Shown here: piece by piece, positions 34,129-44,397 of the stretch
How positions within the stretch are numbered: position 1 is the stretch's first letter
Layout of the letters: each line of letters starts with the position of its first letter
Origin: Pseudevernia furfuracea
Lineage: Eukaryota; Ascomycota; Lecanoromycetes; Lecanorales; Parmeliaceae
Direction of reading: 5' to 3'
Assembly (NCBI GenBank): GCA_022315425.1
Contig: JAIUPT010000032.1
Coordinates: forward strand, 1,476,501-1,540,500
DNA: 64,000 nucleotides
Notes under the pieces: model-generated
Databases searched by the model: none
What the model was told of the DNA's origin: nothing
What the model saw: only the letters and a program-made list of their open reading frames with translations
Position numbers and translations under genes: made by a program

Positions 34129-36651
34129 ATGGCGGGTCGCGAAAGGCCAGATCTCAGCCCGTCCCGACCCGGTCATCACTACAAAGACATACACATCCAC
34201 GACCGAGCCCACCTCGGGGATAGTATCAGTGAGTTCGTGCTAGAGATCTCAAAGAGCATAGTGACGGGCGTAACACTGACCGCTTCTACCAGACAATATT
34301 CGTATCGAGAACGTTAACGGACTTATCATCAGTTCGTTCTCAAGTGTGTCAGAGAAGAGTCATCTGCTGATCATGGTTCCTCTATAGATTCCAAAGTTGC
34401 AGACCCATACAAATATACCGGTCACTACTCCTTCTCGTCGGTCAGACCCGTCTCTAGCTATGTTAACCGACCTGGTCTTCACGATCGTATCAAGGAACAG
34501 CTGCACGATCGCCTTGAACAAACCGAATCAGATGCCAGGATCCTCATTGTGTGGGGACTCGGAGGGGCAGGAAAGTCACAGCTGATGTCGAAATATCTTC
34601 AAGAATATCGAAATGACTATTCGGCGACATTCTGGGTTGAAGCAGGCCAAAAAGAATCTCTAGAGCGTGATTTCTTGCAAATATACCAATCGCTCTATGG
34701 GTTGAAGAAGCGGCATGGAGAGGACACGGTCAAAATCGACGACGCAGTTCTGGGGGTGAAAAATTGGTTTTATGAACGGAGTGGACGATGGTTACTAGTA
34801 TTCGACAGCGCGGACAGTATTGATGACGCGGACGATCCAGCGTTCATCGATCTGAACCATTTCCTTCCTAATGCATCATCCGTCCACATCATCATCACGA
34901 CAAGAAGCTCTAAAGCGAAGGGGATGCCGAGTCTACCGCCTATTGAAGTGGGATCCATGGCAGTGTCAGAGGCCATCGAATTGTTTTCGACGTGTTCATA
35001 TTCGGACAGAGCAGCGAACCAGGCCAAGATTGAGTTGATTGTTCAAGAGCTGGGATGTCTAGCGTTAGCCGTCACTCTCGCCGGGTCATACGTGTCAGAG
35101 ACGCACCTGGAACTGGATAAATATCTTGAGGAATATCGTCATCGACGAAAAGAACTGCTTGATGAGAAGCCAGATCATATGGTTCATGGATACAGCAAAA
35201 GTGTTCTGGCGACATGGGAGTCGTCTTTTCGAGCAATTACCAAGCGAAGCCTGGAGGCATCAAGATTATTAATGCTTCTGGCTTTCATTCATTACGATGA
35301 TATTGACCAGGATTTGTTTGAGCGAGCTATGAAAAGCACGCCGAAAGATGAGCATAAGGAAAATGGATCCGCAAACAAGCTGCTTTTGCAGTCAACTATC
35401 TTCTCAAAGGAATTCATAAACATGTCTATGATCAGACAGGCTTTCCGAGTGTTGGAATCATTTTCGTTCATTCAATGGAGGGAAGATCAACGCAGCTACG
35501 CAATGCACAAGCTCGTTCATGCGTGTACGTATGAACGTCTCGGTCGCGAAAGCCAAGGGACTTTCTGCAAGGCTGCGCTTGGACTTCTGACAGCTGCATT
35601 GAGGGATTGGCCAGCAGAACCTGGGAACAAAGCACGACTGATACCGCATCTAATGGCCAACTTCAGCAGTGTTTCAACCCTGTATCATATAATGAATGGT
35701 GATGACAAGGCTATTCTTGATTCTCTCGGTAAAATCGGGCTGTTTCTTGACGCAGCAGGTCGATGGACAGAAACTTGTGCGGTATGGGCATTTCAATTCA
35801 GTCAAATGGAAAGGTTATACGGCAAGGATCATCCTAATACGCGGATGAGCATGAACAATCTGGCCTCGATATTAAGTGATCTAGGCAAATACGAAGAGGC
35901 CGAAAAGATGCATCGACAAGCGCTAGCGATATATGAGACGGTGTTAGGCAAGGAGCATCCAAATACGCTGATGAGCATAAATAATCTGGCCTTGGTATTG
36001 AGCAGACAAGGCAAATATGAAGAGGCCGAAAAGATGCAGCGACAAGTACTGACGTTGAATGAAGCGGTGCTGGGCAAGAAGCATCCTAATACGCTTAGCA
36101 GCATAAACAATCTGGCCGAGATGTTGAGTAGTCAAGGCAAATACGAAGAGGCCGAAAAGATGCAGCGACAAGTACTGACGTTAAGGGAAGCGATGCTGAA
36201 CAAGAAGCATCCAAATACGCTTGGGAGCATAAACAATCTGGCCTTGGTGTTGAGCAGACAAGGCAAATACGAAGAGGCCGAAAAGATGCAGCGACAAGTA
36301 CTGACGTTAAGGGAAGCGGTGCTGGGCAAGAAGCATCCTAATACCCTTGAGAGCATAAAAAATCTGGCCGAGATGTTGAGTAGTCAAGGCAAATACGAAG
36401 AGGCCGAAAAGATGCATCGACAAGTGTTAGCGTTATATGAGACGGTGTTAAGCAAGAAGCATCCAGATACGCTGACGAGCATGAACAATCTGGCCTTGAT
36501 GTTGAATAGACAAGGCAAATACGAAGAGGCCGAAAAGATGCAGCGACAAGTAATGACGTTGAATGAAGCGGTGCTGGGCAAGAAGCATCCTAATACGCTT
36601 AGAAGCATAATATCTCTGGCCTTGATAAGAATTTGCTGGGCATCACCGTAA
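34129..36651 (+). CDS. NLR: N-terminal amyloid-type motif, NB-ARC, TPR array
   Basis: My model is join(34129..34228, 34293..34343, 34388..36651), giving 804 aa. Introns are 64 nt and 44 nt; skipping the 51-nt exon 2 as one 159-nt intron also keeps frame. Exon 1 carries HHYKDIHIHDRAHLGDSI (residues 16-33), which matches the repeats of the HET-S-like protein at 29058-29213. Then RPVSSYVNRPGLHDRIKEQL leads into the nucleotide-binding domain: Walker A GLGGAGKS (about 107-114), Walker B WLLVFDSAD and sensor IIITTRS. From about 35833 six TPRs of 42 aa follow with near-identical cores (NNLA...QGKYEEAEKM-[HQ]-RQ). The seventh breaks off after HPNTLRSI and the protein ends ICWASP*, so the C-terminus looks truncated. 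Predicted role: intracellular sensor triggering the HeLo effector. Family knowledge is solid; the pairing is inference from motif and proximity. Confidence 0.85.
35833..36610 (+). repeat. 126-bp TPR-coding tandem array
   Basis: Six full units and one partial, each starting CATCC-[TA]-AATACG-like codons and containing GGCAAATACGAAGAGGCCGA. Identity between units is very high at the DNA level, and alternating unit types (ALVLSRQ versus AEMLSSQ) show recent block duplication. Confidence 0.9.
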
Positions 36652-36734
36652 AAGGGCCTTTCTGGTGGGAGGTGGGAGATAGTCTCTATGACAACCTGCT
36701 ACGCCCAAGCTAATCATAGCTGCAGATTGGTGCG

Positions 36735-37753
36735 CCGAGATACCGCGAGATGATGAGGAAAATTGAGACAGCGCTACCTGGTCCTGTCCTTTTCCCCCAA
36801 GCGAAGCCATTTTCAGTTCCTTCACGACAGAAAGGGAGGACATTGGATTGTCGACTTGTCATACCTGAGCATGGCCGGCAGGTGAAGGATATTTTCATGC
36901 ACATCCACGGAGGTGGATGGGCCTTAATGGACATTGACTAGTAGGCCGACTGCGTGATGAAATAATTTTAAGATCATTGACTGACCTGGGTAGCCAAGAT
37001 GCTTTTCTACAATACCTCGCCAATGTAGTAGATCTTGCCGTGGTCTCGATTGGCTACCGACTAGCACCCGAGCACTCATTTCCTCCAAGGGCCAGAAGAC
37101 TGCTACGTTGCCGCTGAATGGCTTGTCGATAATTCAGAAGCACAATTTGGCGCTCCCTTAAAGTTTGCAGATGGTGAAGTAAGTCGGCTCTATTGCATAT
37201 CCCGCTCACCAAATCCTGCTGAACACATGAGGTCTGCCGGGGCCCACCCCACAATGCTGTCCGCTCTCTATCTCCTGGAGGCCCGCCTAACTTTCCGCTT
37301 GCGCGGGCTGACCCCCAGCTTTGGGCCCTACGACCTGTTCATGCCCCTACCGTGCATCAGCTCAAGCAGTGGAAGCCCATACTTACCAAAGAGATGCTCG
37401 CCCAGTTTGTCGATGCCTTCGGCCCCAATACCACCTCCGAAGAACGCCGGCATCCTTCGATGTCCCCATTCTATGCCGATCTAAAACCCTATGGAGACGA
37501 GGGTAGGCTGCCGTCTGTTCTTCTCGAGTGCGGAACAGAAGATTGTCTGTTGGAGAAAACGATGTTGATGGGATTGAGATGGCAGATGGCGGGTGGCGAG
37601 GCAGTGGTTAAATTGCATTTCGGAGCACCGCACGGTTTTTTAGTATTTGCGCCGGAAGAGGTGCGGAATACAAGGGAGGGATTAGAGGCTATTAGGGAGT
37701 TTTTAAGGAAGAAGGTTGAGGAGGGTGCAGGTGAGTGGAATTGTATCTTTTGA
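36735..37753 (+). pseudogene. Alpha/beta-hydrolase (HSL-type esterase) pseudogene
   Basis: Pieces of one protein appear in changing frames. HIHGGGWALMDID (about 36902) carries the HGGGW oxyanion-hole motif but hits a stop at 36941. VVSIGYRLAPEHSFPP follows at about 37037 and RSAGAHPTMLSALYLLE at about 37230, where the nucleophile elbow keeps Ser-Ala-Gly but has lost the usual Gly-Asp before it. LECGTEDCLLEKT and GAPHGFLVFAPEEV (from 37520) supply the Asp and His regions. The final frame runs 37352-37753. Stops at 36941 and near 37119 and the damaged elbow mean it is inactive. It directly abuts the truncated NLR. Confidence 0.75.
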
Positions 37754-38537
37754 ATGCCCATTATGCCAATTTAAGTGCATGCTTGGAGGGTAAATTGTTT
37801 TTTTTTGAAAGGGGAGCCTAAAATAACCATTCATCTTTGAGGACATCCTCAGTGTCAGTGTTATCCATTGCCAAGTTCTGGACATGTATGTCTGGTGCAG
37901 ATTTTTATTCATGTAGACAAGATTGACTGTCTAAGGCACTAGAAGAGTCGTTAATGCAATATTCTGTTTCACAATGATAGTGATTGTCTGTTTGTGCCTG
38001 TCTCCTTGTCCTACTCACTCCGGCTATACTTGCCTGGTAGAGTATATTCCGCCTTACGGTAAGGCGTAGTGTTATTTTCCCGTCGCATCGTTCCGAACAA
38101 GCCCAAGGCCTCACTTACCTTCACAATCCACCAAACATCGAGTTACAAAGTACATCTTCTTGGCTATGGTCTAGCTTAAGACCTTCATTTCTGCTGAATT
38201 CCTACCTAAGGTACGCTTCGTCAGCGACACCAAGCTGCTCAAGGGTTAAAGGGCTTCAAGGGCTCCTGATCGAGGCGTGGATAAGTGAGCGTTCGCCAGA
38301 CTCGACCGCAAAGTTCGTAGCCCCCCCATGTTGAGTTTTTCGCAGTCTCTCTTCAATTAAAACGCATTTGCTGTTGCTTTAGGATTCGTCTGTCGTACAT
38401 CACTGGCTTCATGCTCTGTCACTAATGGATGAGCAGATCCTATTGCTCGCTGATTACAGTCTCCTTTACAACCTCGACTAAAAGGCTAGCGATCGTCACA
38501 TGAACACTGTTCCCCCGTCATTCTAGGCACCTCCGCT
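37754..38537. other. Intergenic region upstream of the CLA4-type kinase
   Basis: No supported gene. It marks the change from transposon-rich DNA on the left to the conserved gene block on the right and should contain the kinase promoter and 5' UTR. Confidence 0.6.
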
Positions 38538-41500
38538 ATGGCGTCTTCTCAGGCTGCCCAGTAAGTTCCAGCAATTTATCTCGTATATCGTCGTCAACCG
38601 CATTGCTCGAGTGGGCTTCCGAGAATTTTCTTGTCAAAGATGACCTTGGGAGAAGCTCTTCGAGACATATCCGCTGATAACTATCCCCTTTTTTGCTCTA
38701 TGCGGTCGTGCCTCGAGCTGTGTTGCTAACAAGTCATGGCTCCACAGTCTCTATGGGGCCGGTCAATTCATGAACCCAGGGCCCGCACCTCGCCCTCCTA
38801 CTGATCGTCCTCGCCTGAACCTGATGCCTTCTACAGTCGGCGTTCCTGGGAACATGTCTCAACTGAGTCTGCATTCGCAATCGCCAGCGGGACGTTCCAT
38901 GAGCGATCTTGCTCATACGTCCTCTTTTTCCCGCTCTACAACTTCCATGAACAACGAAGGAATCGGTGGTGTGGCTATATTGAAGGAAGGGCCTGCTCGT
39001 TGTAAAGATGGCTTTATATGGAAGCAGAGATATCTCGTTCTACGCGCGTTTCAGCTCGACATCCAGAAAAGCCAGGACGGCAAGGTCAACACAAGCATCC
39101 AGCTGAAAGATGTTACCAATGTTTCTCGTAGCGAAAATACACGTCTGTCTTTCGAGATCACAAGGGTCGCCAACGCTGGCATAAACCCAGGCGCAAGCCC
39201 TATGGCCATTCGTGAGCTTCCGCAGAAGACGATCGTTTGCCAGCTCGAGACAGACGATGAGATCTATGACTGGATTGACGCCATCTACAATCGTTGCCCC
39301 GGTATGGGCGGTGTCAGCAACCCAACTAACTTCTCGCACCGCGTCCACGTTGGCTTTGATCCCGTCAACGGTTCATTCGTAGGTCTACCAACGGAATGGG
39401 AACGTTTACTTACTGCCTCGGCCATTACAAAGGAAGACTACAAGAAGCACCCCCAGACAGTCATCGAGGTTCTCGAGTTTTACTCTGATATCACCAAGCG
39501 CCAGGAAAATCCCGAGGCTTATCCTAGCCTGACGCCCACGCCACCTGTTACCACAAAACAGAATATGCAGCTCGGCCATGGGGGAGGAGGCACTGCAATC
39601 GCACCACCAAGACCACCACCGCCGAGCGGATCAAATCCAATGGGAGCATATGGGCAACTGCAACGTTCTCCTCCAGAGAATTCGCCAAATTCGCGAACCG
39701 GTACCCCTAACTCACAGCGCAACTTCTCCGGTAACGAGCGAGCAATCGAACAGAACAATAAGATCGGTATGGACCAGGAAATGCGTCGCACTATGGAGGA
39801 AGAAGCTCGCAAGATCAAGGCAACCAGAGAGCAGCGTGAGCGCGAGCAGCGCGCAAAGGCTGAGGCGGAGCAGAACCGTCGTGATCAAGAAGCCTACAAT
39901 TCAGCAATTCCCAAGACACGTACTCCAATCGCGAAGCAAGAAATTGGCGGATATGGTGGTGGAGCAAGCGATTCTCAAGAACCTCGATACAATCCTACTA
40001 GAAGTCCCCCTTCTGCGCCAGGTGCCGACCGTGCTCGCCAGCAACCACAAGGCTCGTTGAGAGGACCCACTGCTCAGCGTCAGGCACCCCAGGTACCGAA
40101 TGGCATCAATGGCAATGCTCAACCAGCACCTCGAGCTCCTTTCGCCCAGAAGCCATCTTCGTCACAATCCCAATCTCCTCCTAATCAGCATCCCTCCCTC
40201 CGCACACAAGGCAAGCCAGAGCAGCAGCGCCAACCATCTCCCGGTGCACGCCCTCAGATGAATGGCAACGACCGTAACCAGTCCCCAGCAAACCACGTAC
40301 GCACAAACGGCACCCAGCCTAATGGCACCCCTCGAGCACAACCGCCAACTCGGCTTCCTGGAGCAGTTCAACCCGTAGCGCCTTTCAATGTCAATCAGCC
40401 TGTTGGTGCACCAGCTCCAGATGCATCACAGCCCCACAACCAAGCCGAGATGGCGCTGACTGCTAAAGCTCCGGCGGTTGCTCACAAAAAGGAGGTGCGC
40501 ATGTCGAGCATGACTGAAAGCCAGGTCATGGAGAAGTTGAAGCAGGTGGTGTCGAAGGACGACCCTCAGCTATCGTACAGCAAACAGAAGAAAATCGGCC
40601 AAGGTGCTTCTGGATCTGTCTATGTTGCTAAGATTCTTGAAAATGCTGTCTCACCTATTGCCAAGCGCCAGTACAAGACTATGGGAGGCAAGTCGCAGGT
40701 TGCCATCAAGCAGATGGATCTTCGCAACCAGCCACGGAAAGAATTGATTGTTAATGAGATCATCGTCATGAAGGAAAGCTCACATGCCAATATTGTCAAC
40801 TTTTTAGATTCATTCCTGCAAGAGGGCAACAACGAGCTGTGGGTAGTGATGGAGTTTATGGAGGGTGGAGCGTTGACCGATGTCATTGACAACAATCCTC
40901 ATATCACAGAAGCACAGATATCTACCATCTGCAACGAGGTATGCTGCCTGGCCGCCGTACCAACACCTGAAAGAATGCTGACCTTCTTGAAGACTTGCAA
41001 AGGTCTTGCCCATCTCCACAGCCAGAACATCATTCATCGCGACATCAAGTCTGATAATGTTCTTCTCGACGCCCGCGGAAATGTCAAGATCAGTGAGTTC
41101 CCTGCTACTCACCACTCACTGCTTCATACTAACAACTCCTTTCCAGCCGATTTTGGTTTCTGCGCCAAGCTCACCGACCAAAAATCTAAGCGCGCTACTA
41201 TGGTCGGCACGCCTTATTGGATGGCACCCGAGGTCGTCAGGCAAAAGGAGTACGGCAGCAAAGTCGACATGTGGTCCCTCGGCATCATGGCCATCGAGAT
41301 GATCGAGTCCGAACCCCCTTACCTCAATGAAGAGCCGCTCAAAGCCCTTTTCCTGATCGCCACCAACGGTACGCCTACTCTTAAAAACCCCGACAAGCTC
41401 AGTCGTGAGCTCAAGGTATTCTTGAGCCAATGCTTGACTGTCGACGTCAAAAATCGCGCCACTGCTCAAGAGATCTTGGCGGGTGACTTCCTCAAACGCG

Positions 41501-41562
41501 GAGGATGCCACTTGGCTAGCTTGGTTGACATGCTGAAGTTCCGCACCGCTTCTAAACACTAA
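38538..41562 (+). CDS. CLA4: CLA4-type p21-activated kinase (PH, CRIB, Ser/Thr kinase)
   Basis: My model is join(38538..38560, 38748..40938, 40993..41092, 41147..41562), giving 909 aa. A 23-nt first exon (MASSQAAH) is followed by a 187-nt intron with GCTAAC; both kinase introns are 54 nt. Domain order: PH (about 95-190, GFIWKQRYLVLRAFQLDIQK), CRIB (VSNPTNFSHRVHVGFDP, about 197-213), a long Pro/Gln-rich linker with a basic-acidic coiled segment, and a kinase domain (about 620-890) with GQGASGSVYVA, VAIKQMD, IIHRDIKSDNVLL, DFGFCAKLTD and GTPYWMAPEVV. Spliced sequence restores the normal TICNETCKGLAHLHS and NVKITDFGFCAK. PH plus CRIB plus kinase is the CLA4 arrangement; Ste20 lacks the PH domain. 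It is expected to be activated by Cdc42/Rac at sites of polarised growth and septation. Confidence 0.95.
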
Positions 41563-42965
41563 GACAATAATACGACCGAACCAAGCCATCGTAGCAAACA
41601 TCATGGCTTCAAATGACACGTTCCCTACGACAAATTTTAGACCGGAGTCAGTGGCGCTTCTTGACATCGCCTCATCGCAGTGCATCACCAGGTGCTGCTC
41701 ACAGTTCACATTTACTAAAACGGCGAATGGATTACACATGATGATACCTGAGCATTGGGAGGCTTTCTAGTATGCTCTCAAAGCTGGAGATATTTCCCGT
41801 CATGCTCACACAATGCGATCAGGATGGTTTTATGCTTGCATATCACGTCTCGATGGATGATGGGACGAAAATGATCGGAGCTCAGGTTATAGCATTTTTT
41901 TTTTAATAGCAGATGAGTCACATAGGTAGTTTGCGTGATGACTGGTCTACGTATCTAGACCCACTCAAAATGCTGATCCTCGAGCCACTGAACCAGAGAT
42001 GCGTGCAATGTCCTGTTCCCCTCTTCGAATCTCATCGGAAATATGAGTACAATCGTTGCTGCGCGCTTGCTAGCATCTTTTGCTTTGCCATCAAAAGGGG
42101 ACGATTTCTTGGACACTGATCTACGCAGCTGCCAAAGTCGCTCAATCAGCCTTGCCCGTTCGTCTCCTTATAACGATCCTGATTCTAGCATTTGAGACAA
42201 AGATTGCGAAGTGATTGGTCTATGTATCATGTATTTAGATTACTTAAAGAGCTGGGTTTCATTTGTTTGTTGAAAGAGCAGCGTGCCAATCTGGTGATAG
42301 TCGCCTGCTGCTTGCTGATATAGAGCCTTGAGAGCTTATGAACGCCGGCAATGATCTATTTCAAGGCGATTTTGGTAAGGTGCATCATCTCGAACTACAA
42401 TCAAAGATACGCCTCAAGCCCAAGGATTGAGCCGGAAAATGCTAGTCCAGGATCGTAGTGGCCACGATTCGGCGACGTTCAGCTGTAAAGATTGTGCTGA
42501 ACTTAAAAGGTCAACTGTTTGTTTGAGACCTTACGGAAACGCCGGGCAATCTCTGCTCTTGTAGCTGTCTTCTCCAGATCCAGCTCCCCGGTCTAGAGGA
42601 GTGTTACATCAACGTTGTGCACGGCAGAGCGAAGGACTCGCTTTACCCACTGACGAAATCCTGCATGTGATGCTTGGTGTTCGGCAGGATCCCTCTTTGA
42701 ACGAGCTATCCAGACCAGAGCCGTGCTATTTTGGCTCTACCATGTGCAAGACTGGCAAGCTTAGTAATGGTGCCGTTTCCATTTTAACATGTTGGCGCGC
42801 CATTTTTTGAGTCCAAGGCGCTGTGGTGGCAATGGTAGAGTAAAGGCTGAGGGTTGACCGGCAAGAAAGCAGATCTGCCAAAAAAGCATTAGCAGGTCCT
42901 CAACAGCAGTAGAATCGAGCCAGTGAACAAATGCCTTCTCTAATAAAGACGTTCCACGTCCCCTT
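41563..42965. other. Intergenic, convergent genes
   Basis: No supported gene between the kinase stop and the NAD kinase stop. The two genes converge, so this holds both 3' ends; a T9 tract occurs at about 41895. Confidence 0.6.
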
Positions 42966-44397
42966 TCAGCCTTCTTCCCCAAAAGGGTAATTGAATTTCA
43001 ATAACCCGTTCAACCCCCCAACCCATCCCTCGTCCCCACTCGCCCCCTCTCCGCTGCTGCCTCTCATCACACAGGGTACACCTCCCATCCAGTCCTCCCC
43101 TTTTTCTCCCAGTTCCCATTTCCTCCCAACACTCTCCCCCCAAACCCTCAAACCCATGCCAGATCCCACCCCATTTTCTTGGTCTACTCCGTCTATACTA
43201 ACGCCAACTCCCTGTTTTCCCCTGCCGCTGACGGTGACTTCAATGACTGCTTCTGCTGGTAGTACTAACGGTCTGAAACTCAGACTCCGCGCGCATATCG
43301 GCGTTATAACCAGGCCTTTGACGAGGGGATGCACGATACTCCCCCCAGCACTTAGCGAATACGCAGTCGATCCTGTAGGCGTGCTAATGATGAGGCCGTC
43401 GGCTGAGGTAGACGTTAAAATGCGGCCAGATATGGAAATTGTAAGGTGTGTTAGGTGCGGGGACGCTCCGCGGTGGAGGATGACTTCGTTGAGGGCGTGG
43501 AGGGCCGGAGGTGTCATGACTTTTCTGTCCGGTGATGTTACAGCGACGCGGAGGCGGTTGCGGAGGAGGACACGGGCTGCACGGGTCGGGCCCAGGGAGG
43601 CGCCTAGGTTTGGTGGCCATCCTTCTTTCGATTGAATGGTATGGGTAGCATTTTGGGAGACGGGAGGTGAGGATGCGGCCTGTTCGGGGGAGAGTATGGA
43701 ATGTCGAGAAGAGGGCGAGCCGGACATATAGAGCTCCCTGAAAGCTCTCTTGTGCTCTGGGAACTTCCATTCGTTGAGGAAGCCGAGAGTACCCATGCTA
43801 AAGGAGAGCATAGGAGGGACGGAGGGCGTAGTAGCGAAGAGGGAGGAGGCGTGGAGGATAGTGCCATCGCCGCCGAAGGTTGCGGTTAAGTCGACCTTTT
43901 GGGTGAGAAAGGAAGATAGGCATACGCTGTTCGAGGTAGTGCTGGTTTCCCGTGGTGTTGTGTAGAGAGGGAAGGGAAGGAGGGTATGGAGATCATATGC
44001 CGGTGCAGGCTCGAGGATGAAGGATATGGAGGGGTAAGTTGCATGGACATGTCTGCTCAGAGGGTCAGCGTCCGAGTCTTGAGTGGAAGGGCGAGAACGG
44101 TGAGCGTACTTGGCGAACTCCAGAATCGCTTCTGTAGTCTCTGAGGTATTTTCTTTCTTCACCAGTAATATATTCCTCGGCGGGGAAGGCCATCGTAGGG
44201 ATAGGAGGTCATTGCCCCTTGTCTCTGCGAGTGTGAGTAACAGGATCATATCCATGCGTGTGGCTTGACTAACCGTGATAGCTGGGATGTATGCGATCTG
44301 GGAGCTCCAGTAGATGCTTGATCTCGCGTCTTCGAGGGGTGCTGGAGAATAGTCTCCGGCGGACTAAAGGACACAGTTTCCGGCGAGGAACCTTCAT
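42966..44397 (-). CDS. POS5: Mitochondrial-type NAD(H) kinase
   Basis: My model is complement(join(42966..44224, 44274..44397)), giving 460 aa with one 49-nt intron (GTTAGT...CGCAG). The first exon starts MKVPRRKLCPLVRRRLFSST, an Arg-rich, acid-free N-terminus typical of a mitochondrial presequence. The kinase core shows ATFGGDGTILHAS (GGDGT about 159-163), SMGTLGFLNEW, ALNEVILHRG and DGLIISTPTGSTAYSLSAGG, the signature blocks of the ATP-NAD kinase family; GGDGT binds the phosphate donor. The C-terminus GGLNGLLKFNYPFGEEG looks complete. The enzyme phosphorylates NAD or NADH to NADP(H) and in yeast Pos5 supports mitochondrial reducing power. An alternative ATG at 44482 gives a frame without the presequence join and is less likely. 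Confidence 0.93.

Noticed and set aside
42991..43635. 214-aa plus-strand ORF
   Set aside because: Mirror image of the NAD kinase coding strand; Pro/Ser-rich with no family features.
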